Shown here piece by piece: positions 1 through 12,500 of a stretch of DNA of 64,000 nt; positions within the stretch are counted from its first letter, which is position 1; the number at the start of each line of letters is the position of its first letter. The position numbers and the translations under genes are program-made. The notes under the pieces were generated by a model, which was not told the origin of the DNA, searched no databases, and saw only the letters and a program-made list of their open reading frames with translations. Source of the stretch: Lepturacanthus savala (taxonomy: Eukaryota; Chordata; Actinopteri; Scombriformes; Trichiuridae); assembly GCA_030544235.1 (NCBI GenBank), contig CM060484.1, forward strand, positions 21,542,531 to 21,606,530, written 5' to 3'.

Positions 1-1123
1 GCAGTGAAAAAGATGATGAATGATTGAATTTAAACTCCTTTTCTAGTTGTTTTCTTCTCACAGCCTGTCGCACACATGGGCCTACAGACTCTTTCCAGAT
101 CCTGTGTGATAGCAGCCAAACTGATGGAGGTGAACAGATCAGCTTCTTGTATTTGGATCAGAATTTAGGGGAGAAACTTTACCACTCAGAGGAATATGAG
201 AACTGCTCTCTAGTGACACATTTTGAACACATATTGTTTCCTGCAGAAAATTTGTTAGGCGAGGTGGTGACTGGGGTTTGTCTGTGTGTTCGTTTAGAAA
301 TAAATTAGTTTAGGCCCAGATTCTGTTCTGTTAGGTGACAGTGTTGGGATTTCCTGATGGTCTGTGAACACGGCTTGAATAAGATGCTGCAGCTAGCATG
401 TAGAGGGGTTCTCCTCTGAAAGAAGAAAAGACAGCAGCACTTGTGAACATTTCTTACAAAGTTTGTTGGTTTCGCTATGGCCACATTAACCTGTGTTAGT
501 GCAAGGAATAGCAGCAAGTAGCAGCTAAAGGTAACATCTCAACATGTGGTTTTTGAGAGGCCTTACACATCTATGCATGCAGGGATGTAAAATGTTTTGT
601 ATTTTTTTTTGGAGGGATGTACGCAAGACAAGGGGCACTTGTTATAGAGGCGGCCCCCTTAACTATAAGGCACTGTAAAAACCCTGATACATACTGTATA
701 AGTCAATATTGTCAAAATTAGACATTGAAGACATACACGCAAGAAAAACACATTTTTAAATAAAAGAGAACTGTAGGTGAACTCACTTTTATTTGTCCAA
801 AATCCCCGATTCTCCTCAAGGAGTTAAATACACATATCTTATAAATCTTCTATAATAGTAAACTGATAGATTGTGGACTTTAGATTGTGGACTTGTTGGT
901 CTGAACAAAAAGTCATTTTAGGTTGAATCTTCAGCTTCGGTAAACAGTGATCAACATTTTATACCATTTTATGAACCAAATAACTAAACGAATAATCATT
1001 TCAGTAATCGATAGATTAATAGACTTTCACTTTCAGAATAGTCATTTAATCTTTTTTTTCATTTTAAAGAGGAGCGTGCGAGGTTGCTATAAATAGCAGA
1101 TCAATGTGTGTTTCTCCCTGTAG
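1..1123. other. Intron of zfyve16 (5' part of window)
   Basis: AT-rich sequence with no convincing exon. A weak acceptor-like CAG near 65 is followed by stops or by residues unlike endofin. The only recognisable content is a dispersed repeat at about 855-1045. It ends at the acceptor CTGTAG before 1124, which has a modest pyrimidine tract. Confidence 0.55.
855..1045 (+). repeat. Dispersed AATCGATTA-type fish repeat, copy 1
   Basis: This stretch (GTAAACTG, then CTGAACAAAAAGTCATTTTAGG, GATCAACATTTTAT and an ATCGATAGATTAAT end) aligns by eye with 59925-60085 in the same orientation. Related sequence occurs at 3940-4140 and 35025-35140. It looks like one arm of a short non-autonomous element with AT-rich ATTAATCGATTAAT ends. 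I cannot name the family. Confidence 0.6.
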
Positions 1124-4100
1124 CTCAGGCCCTGGAGCGAATGATGAGTCCAACAGGTCCCAGCCCGAACCCCAACGTCCCATCTGAGTACTGCAGCACC
1201 ATCCCCCCCCTGCAGCAAGCACGCGCCGCCGGCACACTCAACTCTCCTCCTCCAACCGTCATGGTGCCCGTGTCCGTTCTCAAACAGCCGAGCAGCGACA
1301 GTATGACTCCTCCTCTGCACCGTTCACAATCTGTGGTTTGTTTTTCCAGAGCTGTGCCCTTGAAACGTTGTTGTTCCTGGTTATTTGTCAGGTTGTCCTC
1401 GGGAACAGAAGCGCGTGTGGTTTGCCGACGGCATCCTGCCCAACGGAGAGGTGGCGGACACCACCAAGCTGTCAGTGACAAGTCGCCGGAGCTCCCAGGA
1501 GTTTAACGTGTCACCAGACCAAACAGCTGTAAGACAAGGACGCGTCATCCACATGACATAACAATAGTGCAGGGAAACGACACACTCGCTTTCCAGCACT
1601 TTTTTTTCTCTCTGACCTGATTTTGAGAAAGTCAGTGAGGTTTTTCTCTCTCATTTTAGCCTGACTCAGCGGGGTCAGAGGTCGGTAGCAGCAACTCCTC
1701 GGTGCCTGAGGCCGCTACGGTGGTGGAGGTGATTCGCCCCATGATGTCGGGACCCTGGGACTATGCTCTGCTGTCTGGGATTGGTTCTTCAGTGAAGCGG
1801 ATTCCCAGCCTGCTGCCAGAGAACGAGGACCTGCCTCCTCTGCTCATCATCACCGGAGAAGATGAAGCTGGAGGTTCTTGTTTACAACCTCTTTACCTAC
1901 ACAACACTTTCTCAGGATGCCATTAGTCTGCGACACACTTTTTTAACGAATCACTTCAGCTGTGTCCGAAACCTTAGAGTGCACTGCCTACTAACCAGTA
2001 GCTACTACTCAAAGGACACAAGAGTAGCTTATATGATTTAAGTTAGCCAGTAGAAGGTACAATTCTGATGTAATTCATCATTGTCATTTTTGGGCGCAGC
2101 CTTTGACTTGAAGTCAGCTAAAGGAAAATGTCAGACATGTTTTTAAAGGTCCCAAATGTTAATGTCTGTTATGTAAATACTGTCCCATGTTTCGGAACTC
2201 TCAAACAGAGAAACACACACGGCCTATAACTTCTGTGTGTTGTCACAATGATAGTTGATAGTCTACCCCCCTATTCACATCTATTTGAATCAGCCAATAA
2301 GAGGAGAAGCTAATGAGATAAACACAACCCAGGGGAAATGTAAAATATGGGATCTTCAATAAGTTCTGAACAGTAGCTGAGGTTTACAGCACAGATCAAG
2401 ATCATTGTTTGGATCAGTGTCAGTCTGCAGCATAAAGCTTCAGTTCTTTTTTACGACAGACGTTTTACTTCCAGTCTGTAGATTTATGATGGTGTGTCCT
2501 GTCTCTCGATACAGACACAGAAAAAAATACTAACCAACATTGTAGGATAACTCGAAAAGAGGAAAATTAAGCTTTCTATTGTAGTATTTTATTATTTGTT
2601 TTCATCTGAAAACTATACAAATAACTTTAAATTAAAGGCGCAATCCATTTAAAAAAAACGGGAAAATTAAAAATTTTAGCTTTGCATTAATTTATGTAAT
2701 ATTCTTTTCTCAAATCCTTTTGGACAAAATCATTTTTGGGCTGCACCTAAACTATTGTATGTGCATTGTATATATGTATCTTAGGAGAACAGTGTTCAAT
2801 TTTATGGACCAAACGGCTAATGCATTAATTGTTTCAAAATCTGTAGATTAATCACAAAGACTAAAACTAAATTAAAAAAAGAAAAAAAGTTGACAAAATT
2901 AACACAGGCTTGACCTGTTTTCATGTTTATGAACTAAACAACAACTATGAACTAATTATTTCAATAATCAACAAATTAATTAAGACCTTAGTTTTTCTTG
3001 CATGAAGCTCACTTGCTGATTGTTTCCAGATGTTCTGGTTGAGGAGAGTCCGGCCCCCTGCCAGATCCTACACCTGTTAGAGGAGGGAGGACCTCGTCCT
3101 TTGACATTTGTCCTTAACGTGAACCTGCTGGTCAACGTCAAACTGGTCACATGTGAGTATAACTGTATTGGATGAAGAAGAGAAGCGTTTTAACTTCTTT
3201 TTAATGGCGTATTTGAACCTCAGACTCCGGGCGGCAGTGCTGGTGTTTCGGCTCCAACGGGCTGCAGGCTCTGGGGCAACGGGAGCTAGTGTTTCTGGTG
3301 GAATGTTTGCCTGAAGAAAAAACTCTGCCCAGAGACCTGTTTACTCTCTATCTCAACGTCTACCAGGATGCTCAGAAAGGTAGATGCCACTTTCACGACC
3401 TTCGTCGGGTTCTCGAAAAACTAAACCTACAGATCTGTTGTCTTCTGTTGCAGGAAAGTTCCTGGAGGAGCTGGACAATGTGACATTTACAAGCAGCTTC
3501 TTGGGCAGCAAAGATCACGCCGGCATCCTGTTCTTCTCCCCCAGCTGTCAACCTCTGGATGGACTCGCGCTTCCCCCTCAGCCTTTCCTGTTCGGCCTGC
3601 TCATCCAGAAGCTGGAGGTTCCCTGGGCCAAAGTGTTTCCCCTCAGGCTGCTGCTCCGGCTTGGAGCGGAATACAGTGGTGGGTGGTTCAACAGTTTTTC
3701 AACACAAGACCAGTGTAACTGACTTCAAGTATCTGTTTCAAATTCATTAAAACTGACGCCAGCTACCTTATTTTACAAGGGAAAAAATGTAGAATTGTCC
3801 GGTTTCCCATTTTCAGATGTTTCAGAAGATTTGCATTTTTTCTTTACCATGTGAGAGTAAAGTCTGGCCTCCTTGCTGTGAGGCAGGAAGTTACCCACAG
3901 AACCACTGTGTCGCCCCCAAAGATGATCAGTTTCCAAATACAGAATACTAAAGAAACCAAAAAATAACCGCATTTGAGAAACTGGAACCAGAGAATTTGC
4001 ACATTTTCTTCTTAAAAATGAAAAACTCAAATCCATTAATTGATTATCAAAAATGTTGCCATCTAATTGATTAATCAACTAATTATTGCCACTCTTAATA

Positions 4101-7100
4101 TACGTATGTACAACACATAAACATGAAATTAGTTGCAGCCCTAAAAATGATTTTGTCTAAACGATTTGAGGAAAAAAGTTCTTACATGAATCTCTCAATG
4201 CAAAGCTAAAAAAAGTTTTTTTTTTTTCATTGATTATGTCTTTAAATCAAACTTATTTTTGTATAGTTATCAAATGAACACAGAAAAATAAGTGAGTATA
4301 ATAACAAGCTTAATTTTCCTCTTTTCAGTTTATCCCACAACGTTGGTTAGTGTCCGTTTCCGTGAGTCTGTGTATCGAGAGACAGGGCACACCATCATGA
4401 ATCTACTGGCTGTGAGTAAAACATTTGTTTGTTAGAAAAGAACTGAAGCTCTTCATCCTTCTGACTCTGCTTTTAAAGTATTTGAAGTGATGAGGACTCT
4501 GATCATTACAATGTCTTTACAATATCTTTACAATGAGGTTGTTTTCATGTTGAGTTAAAAGAAAATTAATTGTTTAGTGGGACGGACTTTGCAGAAATGG
4601 AATAAATATATGTATGTTTTATGTCTTATTCTGATTGAATATAATTCAGTCAGAATAAGAATTGTTTTACTTCCTTAGATTGAGATGTTTTTATCATTGG
4701 TAAAGCCGCTATGTTTCTATAGTAGATCAGAACAGACAAACCAAACAAAGACTCTACAGACTGACTTTACTGTTTTTTGCACTGTAGTTGATTCTTTGAC
4801 AACCTGTTAAGAGAAATTTCACAATTTAATTTTTTTTTTGTTTTTAATTTAACTCCAAAATAAGTGAAATACCACCAGTCATTAAAGTACAAACACATCT
4901 TTGGCCTTTGTGAGGACCTTTTATTTTTCATATATGATTCAGTAGCTCTGAACTGTTTTGCCATCACAGGACCTGAGGAACTACCAGTATAGCCTGTCAG
5001 TGGTGGACGGGCTGAAGATCCACATGGAGATGGGCCACAGTTACATTGACATCCCCAAGTGTAGCTTCAACGAGGTATGAGAGCTGCTGAATTTGACCCT
5101 ATACATTTTAAAAGTACTTCTTGTTCTATTTTTTTTTGTATTAGCTTGTGTGTGTGTTTGCCCCTTCCTGATTTCCTAACAAAACAACCAGCTAGGCTTA
5201 CAATTATAATAAATATAGATGAGTAAAAGTAAAGTAAGCCACTCCTGGGAAAGTTAACCACTGTTTCATGTTTTCACCATCGGTGGATAAAGGCTCTCCC
5301 TTTGTTTCACACAAAAATAGCAGTTGCATGCAGAATGTAGGCTGATGTGTTCATTTTGTTGAATTGGGGAAAAAAGGTCATTTAAAAAAGAGTAAATGAC
5401 ACATCTTATTAATTTTGTCAAATTTGATGTGAATCCTGCCGTTTTGTCCTCACATCATTAACTTGCATTAGCATTGTTTCAGTGCTAATGTTTCAGTTTT
5501 ATTCACTATAATATAAATCAATAGCAAATATAAGAAATTGCTATTAATACCAACTTAAATGGTCTGGGCTAGCCCTTACAAACAGCACATATGTGCTGAG
5601 ATGCCTCATGAAAATGACAGCCAAAAATAAATTCCATTTGCCAAAACCAAATTCAGACTGGTTGGGATGGGTTTGGGGGGTAGGAGAATTGGACTCGATG
5701 TAGGACTTGAACAACTGACTAGTCAAAGCTCGTCTGGATGTGTGGTGTTCAAAGGTATGGCTGTAGAGTGAGTAAAAAGGTCCCAATGTACAAACCGCAG
5801 TATTAATGTGCCATACTTTAACATGTAGAGGAAAACAACCTTACTTTCATCAATATGATGAGCAGACAAGTCTCAAAATATTAATATTTATAAGAATTTA
5901 TTGAGGCATTTTAACTAGGCAGCTGAAACTGGAGATGTTTCTATATGGAGTGGATCCAGGCATGTTGTTTATGTTGTTGTTGTGAGAATGGTTCTTCCAG
6001 TAAAGTCAGTAAATAACCAGAGATCAGGACCTTCCCCTCAGACTGCAGTGGTGAGTTCTGAGCTCCGCCTGGAGGCTACAAACTATACTGCAATAATACT
6101 TGTGATTCGAATAAAAATCAAATTTCTATAAGATGTTGTAAGATGTTTCCTGCCTCTGTGAGTAACTGTAACTTAAATGAGGGAGTTGTTGGGTCGGAGC
6201 TGGTATTTCCTGACTTGTATTTTATGAAGCTGTGATAGATGCTGTGGTGGATTACAAGAGGTCTTGGAAATGCTACACATGCAAAACATTTCATAAATTA
6301 ACTAATTTTAATACAATCTAAACTACAAATTAATACAGCGTTTGCACATATTGAACATTTTATGGTTGTTTTGTCAGTTTTGTTTTTTTTCCAAATTTCT
6401 TTATTGAGTTTTATGCAGACAAAGTAAACAATAACAGCATTTTCACATGTCCGGGTGCCTGCTTTAAAGCGAAGCACATAGAAAGGAAACAAACAAGACA
6501 AAGAAATATGTAATGTGTATATATGTAATATATTAAGGGAAAAAAGGGGGGGTGGGTAAAGAAGGGGAAAATAAATTAATAAAGGCGGGGGGTTCTCTCC
6601 CTCTCTCTCTCTCTCCCCCTCCCTCCCTCCCTCCAACTGGTTTAGGGCTATTCAATTAGTTTTCCATTTGGGCCACATTTCGAATCCAAGACCTTAAGTT
6701 GGGCCACAAATTTTCCTCACTTACTAACAAGTGGTTAATGTCATATCTGCTAAAGGTCTCCTGATAAAGAATTTGAATTCTAGGATATTAATAAATTGTA
6801 GTGCATGACTAATCAATTGAATACAGTAAGAAGAGAAGATCTGAAATCCAATTTTTTTTATTGGTGTACTGTGCTTCATGAATTAAATCCAAAAGTAAAG
6901 GTCCAGCACATTAAACCAGTTAGACCAAGTGCATTATTCAGAAATGTAAAACAAATACAATAATACAGTTAAATAAATAAAATTCTTAAATAAAATAAGG
7001 CTGTCTCAAATAGGCACTTAAGCTCAATATAGCACTTGGTGATAACGTGACCATGTGACCATCAGCCAAGATTATTTGCACCCTAATTACTTCTGCTTTA

Positions 7101-9500
7101 CAACACCTCTTCTTCTTCGCTCACATAAAAAACTACAGGTGCACCAGCAATAATAGTCCCCGGTAATTCACTTCCGGTGTGGAGTTTCCTTTTATTTGCA
7201 GCGCTGTTTCTTTTATTTGCAGCTTTGAGGGTTCGCGGCCACCGTACTAAACTTGGGTGGGCCGCACTAACATTAAACTTTCATATCAAGGCGGGGGCCT
7301 CAAACTAGCGTCCGGCGGGCCGCATTTGGCCCGCGGCCCGCGAGTTTGAGACCCCTATTCTATGTAGTCCAGGCCATGTGGGACTTTGTCTGTTAAGAAC
7401 AAAGGGAAAATGGCCGACCGTGTTAATGTGTGGGTGTGTGTAGGCTTAATGTCACTTTGTGTGTGTTTCAAGGTACCATGTTAAAGAATGGTTACTATAC
7501 ATGCTGGTTCTGCTTCCTTGAGTATCTGGAGATGTTGTTGCAGCTGTGGTGTTCGTTGAGGAGTAGATCCGTTGTGTAGGTCGCGTTGCTCTTTGTTAAT
7601 CCTTGTCTGGTTGTAGAACCAGGCCTGAGTTTCTTCAGTGGTGCTGGCTGGACGTCGTTGAGTCCTTGGTCACTTGCAGGTCCATGAGACGCTGAAAGCA
7701 GCTGTTTATTCCCTTTTAGAGCAAAGAAGCTGCTGAAGGCTTCTGTCCTGCAGCTTCTCCTGCTACAGAGCGGTGCTCTGCTGATGAGCAGGAGCCTGGG
7801 AGAGAGTTTGGAGCTGATGTTGGAGAAGAGTCAAAGAGACTCTGGAGTGAGAGAGAGCAAAGTCAAAGAGAGTTTGAGAGGGGAAAGGCCGGTGCCTTTA
7901 TACCTCTGGTGGCATTCCTTGAAGGTGTGAAACTGAGTTTCCTGTCGGGAAGGGTCACAAGTTCCAGGCTCAGCCAGGCATCTGGCTGAAGATGTTTATC
8001 ACCTTTGTGGGCACAACACATGCAAAGGATGTGAAGACACCTTCCTCATACAGGCCGTTAAGTGTTCTGAGACCCTTATCTGGCCATGTGCGAAATGTGG
8101 GGTCAGAGTGGGAAGGGAGAAATGCATGATTCTTCCAAATTGGGGCAAGAATCGAAGTCATATGTAAGCCGTGCTGCTTCCTGAACTGGATCCAGATTTT
8201 TATGGTATTGGTGACGACTGGATTAGGTGAGATGCCAAGAGCGCTCATAGGGAGCTGTGAACAGATTCTAGAGTGTAGTGAGCCGGAGGACGATGAGGTC
8301 TCAGTATGAAGCCAGGGTGGACAGGTGTCTGCACCTTCATTATGGAGCCAGTATACAAGTTTATTTATGTTGCAGGCCCAAAAATAGTGGCGGAAATTCG
8401 GCAGTGCTAGTCCCCCTTCAGATTTAGGAAGTTGGAGAATCTTATTCTTAATGTGGGCTGGTTTATTTTGCCAAATAAAAGCGTTGAGTTGTTGGTCGAG
8501 ATTATCAAAAAAGGATTTATTAAGACAGATTGGAATGTGTTGAAAAAGGTATAAACATTTTGGAAGAATGACCATCTTAATGAGATTAACTCGGCCTGCA
8601 AGGGACAGGGGGAGGACAGCCCATCTGGACAGGTCTGATTTGCATTTGTCTAATAACGGCTAAAAATTCTTGTGACTTTTGTCAGTTTTAATACATTTTT
8701 ATTCATGAATTCATATATTATGTATGATTACTGTACTATGTATGATACTTATTTAATGTACCACGATTGTTTTGTCAATCCTGTTCTGAATTTAATTTAT
8801 CTGTAGTTTAGCTTGTTAGTTCCTCCTTATACTGTACAGTTTTATTTGATTTCAGCTTGTAGGTTACTGAAAACATTTTCTACCATTCTGTCAATACATA
8901 TTTTCATATTTTTTTTCATTTTTTTTTAGAGCAGGTCTGTGACTGATAACGTTCTGGGAGATGTACAGTCCCTGGATCAGCAAGACTCACTAAGGCAGTG
9001 TTTGGTTTTAATTAGTAAACGGTGTCACAAAGGGGAATCTCATGATTCTGGATTCTGTGTATCTACAGATGCAAAAGGTGGTGAATTCATCCAATGAACA
9101 CGTCATCAGCATCGGAGCTCAGTTCAGCTCTGAGGCCGATTCTCACCTGGTGTGTTTCCAGAACGAGGATGGGAACTATCAGACACAGGCCAACAGCAAA
9201 CCTGGGAAAACTCGCACAGGTGAGAAATTCAATTTGTGTCAAAATAGAGGGGACAAATTAGCAAAATGGCATAACAAGCAATAAATGTATGTGTATTTAT
9301 TCCATTTCAGTGACTGGAGCCAGTTTTGTGGTGTTTAATGGAGCATTGAAAGCTTCATCAGGCTTTATCGCCAAGTCCAGCATTGTTGAAGGTGACAACA
9401 GTAATTTGTGGATCTTATTCCATCTGATTAAGACAGTTATTTAAAGGACAAGTTCACAATTGTTTATGACTTAAAAAACTGTTTTTTTAATTATTAACTG

Positions 9501-9531
<31 letters not shown>

Positions 9532-12500
9532 TTGTGTGTGTGTGTTTGTGTGTGTTTGTGTTTGTGTGTGTTTGTGTTTGTGTGTGTGTGTTTGTGTGTG
9601 TGTGTTTGTGTGTGATTGTGTTTGTTTCAGACGGGCTGATGGTACAGATTCCTCCAGAGACGATGGAGTCTCTTCGCTCTGCACTGAGGGAGCAGGTGGA
9701 CTTTCACATCCCCTGCGGCCGGAACGACAGCACAGAGGTCAGGGAAAACGTCACTATCCGCTGGGTCGATTGGAGTTCAGCCGTCAACACAGGGTAATGG
9801 CTCACACACTCACACGCTTACTGTTGACACACTGTGGTGAAATCAGCTGTTCACACAGAGGAACTGTGTGCGAGTTTCGCCATAACCATAGATGACACAC
9901 TGAACCTAAAACACTACACACTGAACAGTAAATTCGAATAATATACATTAAAATGCATCGATAAATATCTTCACCTTAACCTTCTAAATGCACTTTTTCA
10001 CTCCATATTTTATTACATTCATTCACTCTTGCTGCTTATTTTTCTGTTTTTATTTAAGTATTTTAAACTGCGATTTTTGTATGAAAGGGGCAATATAATT
10101 TTTTTACAATATAGATTAATATAAAAAATACAATATTCATATAGAATTAAACAATTACGTTTCTATACATATATCAATATGTAAATATTGTTTTTTATTT
10201 AAATTAGGTTTAAATTAGAGCTGAAACAAGTAGTCAATAAATCAGTCGAAAAAGAAGCATTGAGATTTGAATCATCGAGATTTGAATAACTTACAGTTAA
10301 AAATTAAATTACAAAAATTTGAGGAAAATTAGAAAGAATTAGAATAGAAAATTAAAATAAATAAGCCAGAAAAAAACTAGTAACTATCAAATGTAACTAA
10401 ATCATTCTTTAGGAAATTTGGAAAAAGTTGCATATCCCTAAATGTTTATTAGCCTCATTCAATGAATTAACCTGAACAACAGTCTATTATGTATTAAGTC
10501 TCATCTGTTGTCAGTGACACCTGCCTGTGTTTTGATCTTTTTCTCTTGACTTTGTTAGTAGTTAATTAATCTGTGATGTGATTTGTGCAGCAAAAGCAGC
10601 GCTGTCGATGGTAAACCTCTGGATGGCATCTGCAGTTCAAGATTGCAGCAGGACGCTGAGTTTGAGGTGGATGGACGCAGCATTCGATGCACTGAGGTGA
10701 GTTTTTACTCTGGATAGAATATAAATCTCTGATCCACATGTTGCAGATGTGTTGACCCTGACGGTCTGAGTGTCCCTGCAGGTTTTCTCCCAGCTGAAGA
10801 ATCCTGACTGCAGCTCAGCGGCGGCGCTGCAGGCCTGCAGCAGCTTTCGGAAGGAGATCGCCGTGGCCGCCTGCAGCGCACTGACGCCTCATCTCGCTGT
10901 TCTCACCTGCAGCGGCATCAACTCCTTCGCCCTCCGCATCTCCACACAGGCTGACATGGTAATGCTATAGTTACAGAGTTACAGAGGGCGGATGATGCAC
11001 AACATGGTTAATCTGTAAAAACGGTGCCTGCGAATCAGACCTCAGGGTGTCCACCTGCCTGATGACCGTGTGATATCACATGACCTGCTTCCTGCTCCTG
11101 ATGACGATGGGAACAGATGTGCCAACTGAAATAACCTACTGAATAAAGTCTAAAAATTTAGCGACCACAGCTGGTCACCAGCATGTCACGAACAAAAGAT
11201 GACTGGATGATCGTACCCCACCCCCACGTGACAGAACTCTGTACAGCAGTTGTGGAAGAGAGAAACGCATTGCCTCAGAACGACATCACAGTATTCCTAT
11301 CCTTAATTTATTGTGAGTACTGTAAGTTTATAGGTTTATTTACAGGAATAAACCAAGTAGGTCTCTTGTCTAACGATTGCCCAACACCCATGCGCACACA
11401 CACACACAGGATGCAACAAGAAAATTGAATTTTTTTTCTGTGTGGATGGTAAGCATGATGAGCATCTGTGATCAAGTCAAGTGATCATTGTTTACAGTAT
11501 CACAAGGGACGCACCTTGCCACAGACACCCTCTCAGGTAATATTGATTGTTGTTCACCATGGCTTCGGCACAGCGAAAAAATAAAAATAAATAAAAATCA
11601 ACATTTTGTGGGGGGGGGAATAAGCAGAGGAAAACTCAGTAGAAGCAGCTGTGACTTTTATCTGCAGTACTGTAATCTTACTTTTGAATAATATTAAGTT
11701 ATGGGGTAGTCATATTGGTTTAATTAAAAGAATTGGAGAAATTGCTGTATTTTTCCAGTTTTGCTGAGCAAGATTTTTGTCAGGAAGGAAATTAATCTCC
11801 TGTCCCAAATTGCTGCCTGGAACACCATCTGGTAATGTTTGCAGACCTTTCGTTAAAATATGTAAGAAATTATGTAGTACTGAAACAGGGTAAACTATGA
11901 ACGAATATGAATATTGTAAATGCATGCAAATGGTTGGTTTCAAAGATCAAATGAATGAATGGGTGAATTTGTCGGCTTGTTTATATATATAATATATATA
12001 CAGTGGGGAAAACAAGTATTTGAACACCCTGCTATTTTGCTATTTCTCCCACTTAGAAATCATGGAGGGGTCTGAAATTTTCATCGTAGGTGCATGTCCA
12101 CTGTGAGAGAGATAAACTAAAAAGACAAATCCAGAAATCACAATGCATGATTTTTTAACAATTAATTTGTGTGATATAGCGGCAAATAAGTATTTGAACA
12201 CCTGAGAAAATGAATGTTAATATTTGGTACAGTAGCCTTTGTTTGCTATTACAGAGGTCAAACGTTTCCTGTATTTTTTCACCAGGTTTGCACATACTGC
12301 AGGAGGGATCCTGGCCCACTCCTCCACACAGATCTTCTCTAGATCAGTCAGGTTTCTGGGCTGTCGCTGAGAAACACGGAGTTTGAGCTCCCTCCAAAGA
12401 TTTTCGATTGGGTTCAGGTCTGGAGACTGGCTGGGCCATGCTCGAACCTTGATATGCTTCTTACGGAGCCAGTCCTTGGTTTTCCTGGCTGTGTGCTTTG

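Larger units (their letters stand above)
6390..8640 (-). mobile_element. 5'-truncated L1-like LINE with nested insertions
   Basis: On the minus strand, 7970-8575 encodes about 200 residues typical of the region after the reverse-transcriptase domain in fish L1-clade ORF2 (VILPKCLYLFQHIPICL, FIWQNKPAHIKNKILQLPK, GGLALPNFRHYFWA). The preceding residues continue in another frame (8407-8601), so at least one frameshift is present and the copy is dead. The 3' part is broken up by the segments at 6640-7365 and 7380-7975. The A/T-rich end near 6390 (CTTTATTGAGTTTTATGCAG) may be the LINE tail. No RT catalytic core is present. Confidence 0.7.
5075..9068. other. Long zfyve16 intron rich in nested transposons
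   Basis: This 4-kb intron separates exons 4970-5074 and 9069-9219. About 5075-6380 is AT-rich unique-looking sequence with no gene. From 6390 to 8640 it is occupied by an antisense L1-like LINE interrupted by a hAT-like segment and an LTR-like segment. The last 400 bp before the acceptor are AT-rich again. Confidence 0.6.

Noticed and set aside
24..308. Open frame of 94 codons at the window start
   Set aside because: It does not resemble endofin, lacks a matching donor and acceptor pair in frame, and the next true exon (1124) continues from the FYVE region in a different phase.
9487..9895. ORFs of Cys/Val or Thr/His repeats
   Set aside because: They are read-through of the TG microsatellite before exon 9631; the same applies to ORFs over 21867-22161, 41852-42164 and 48083-48343.
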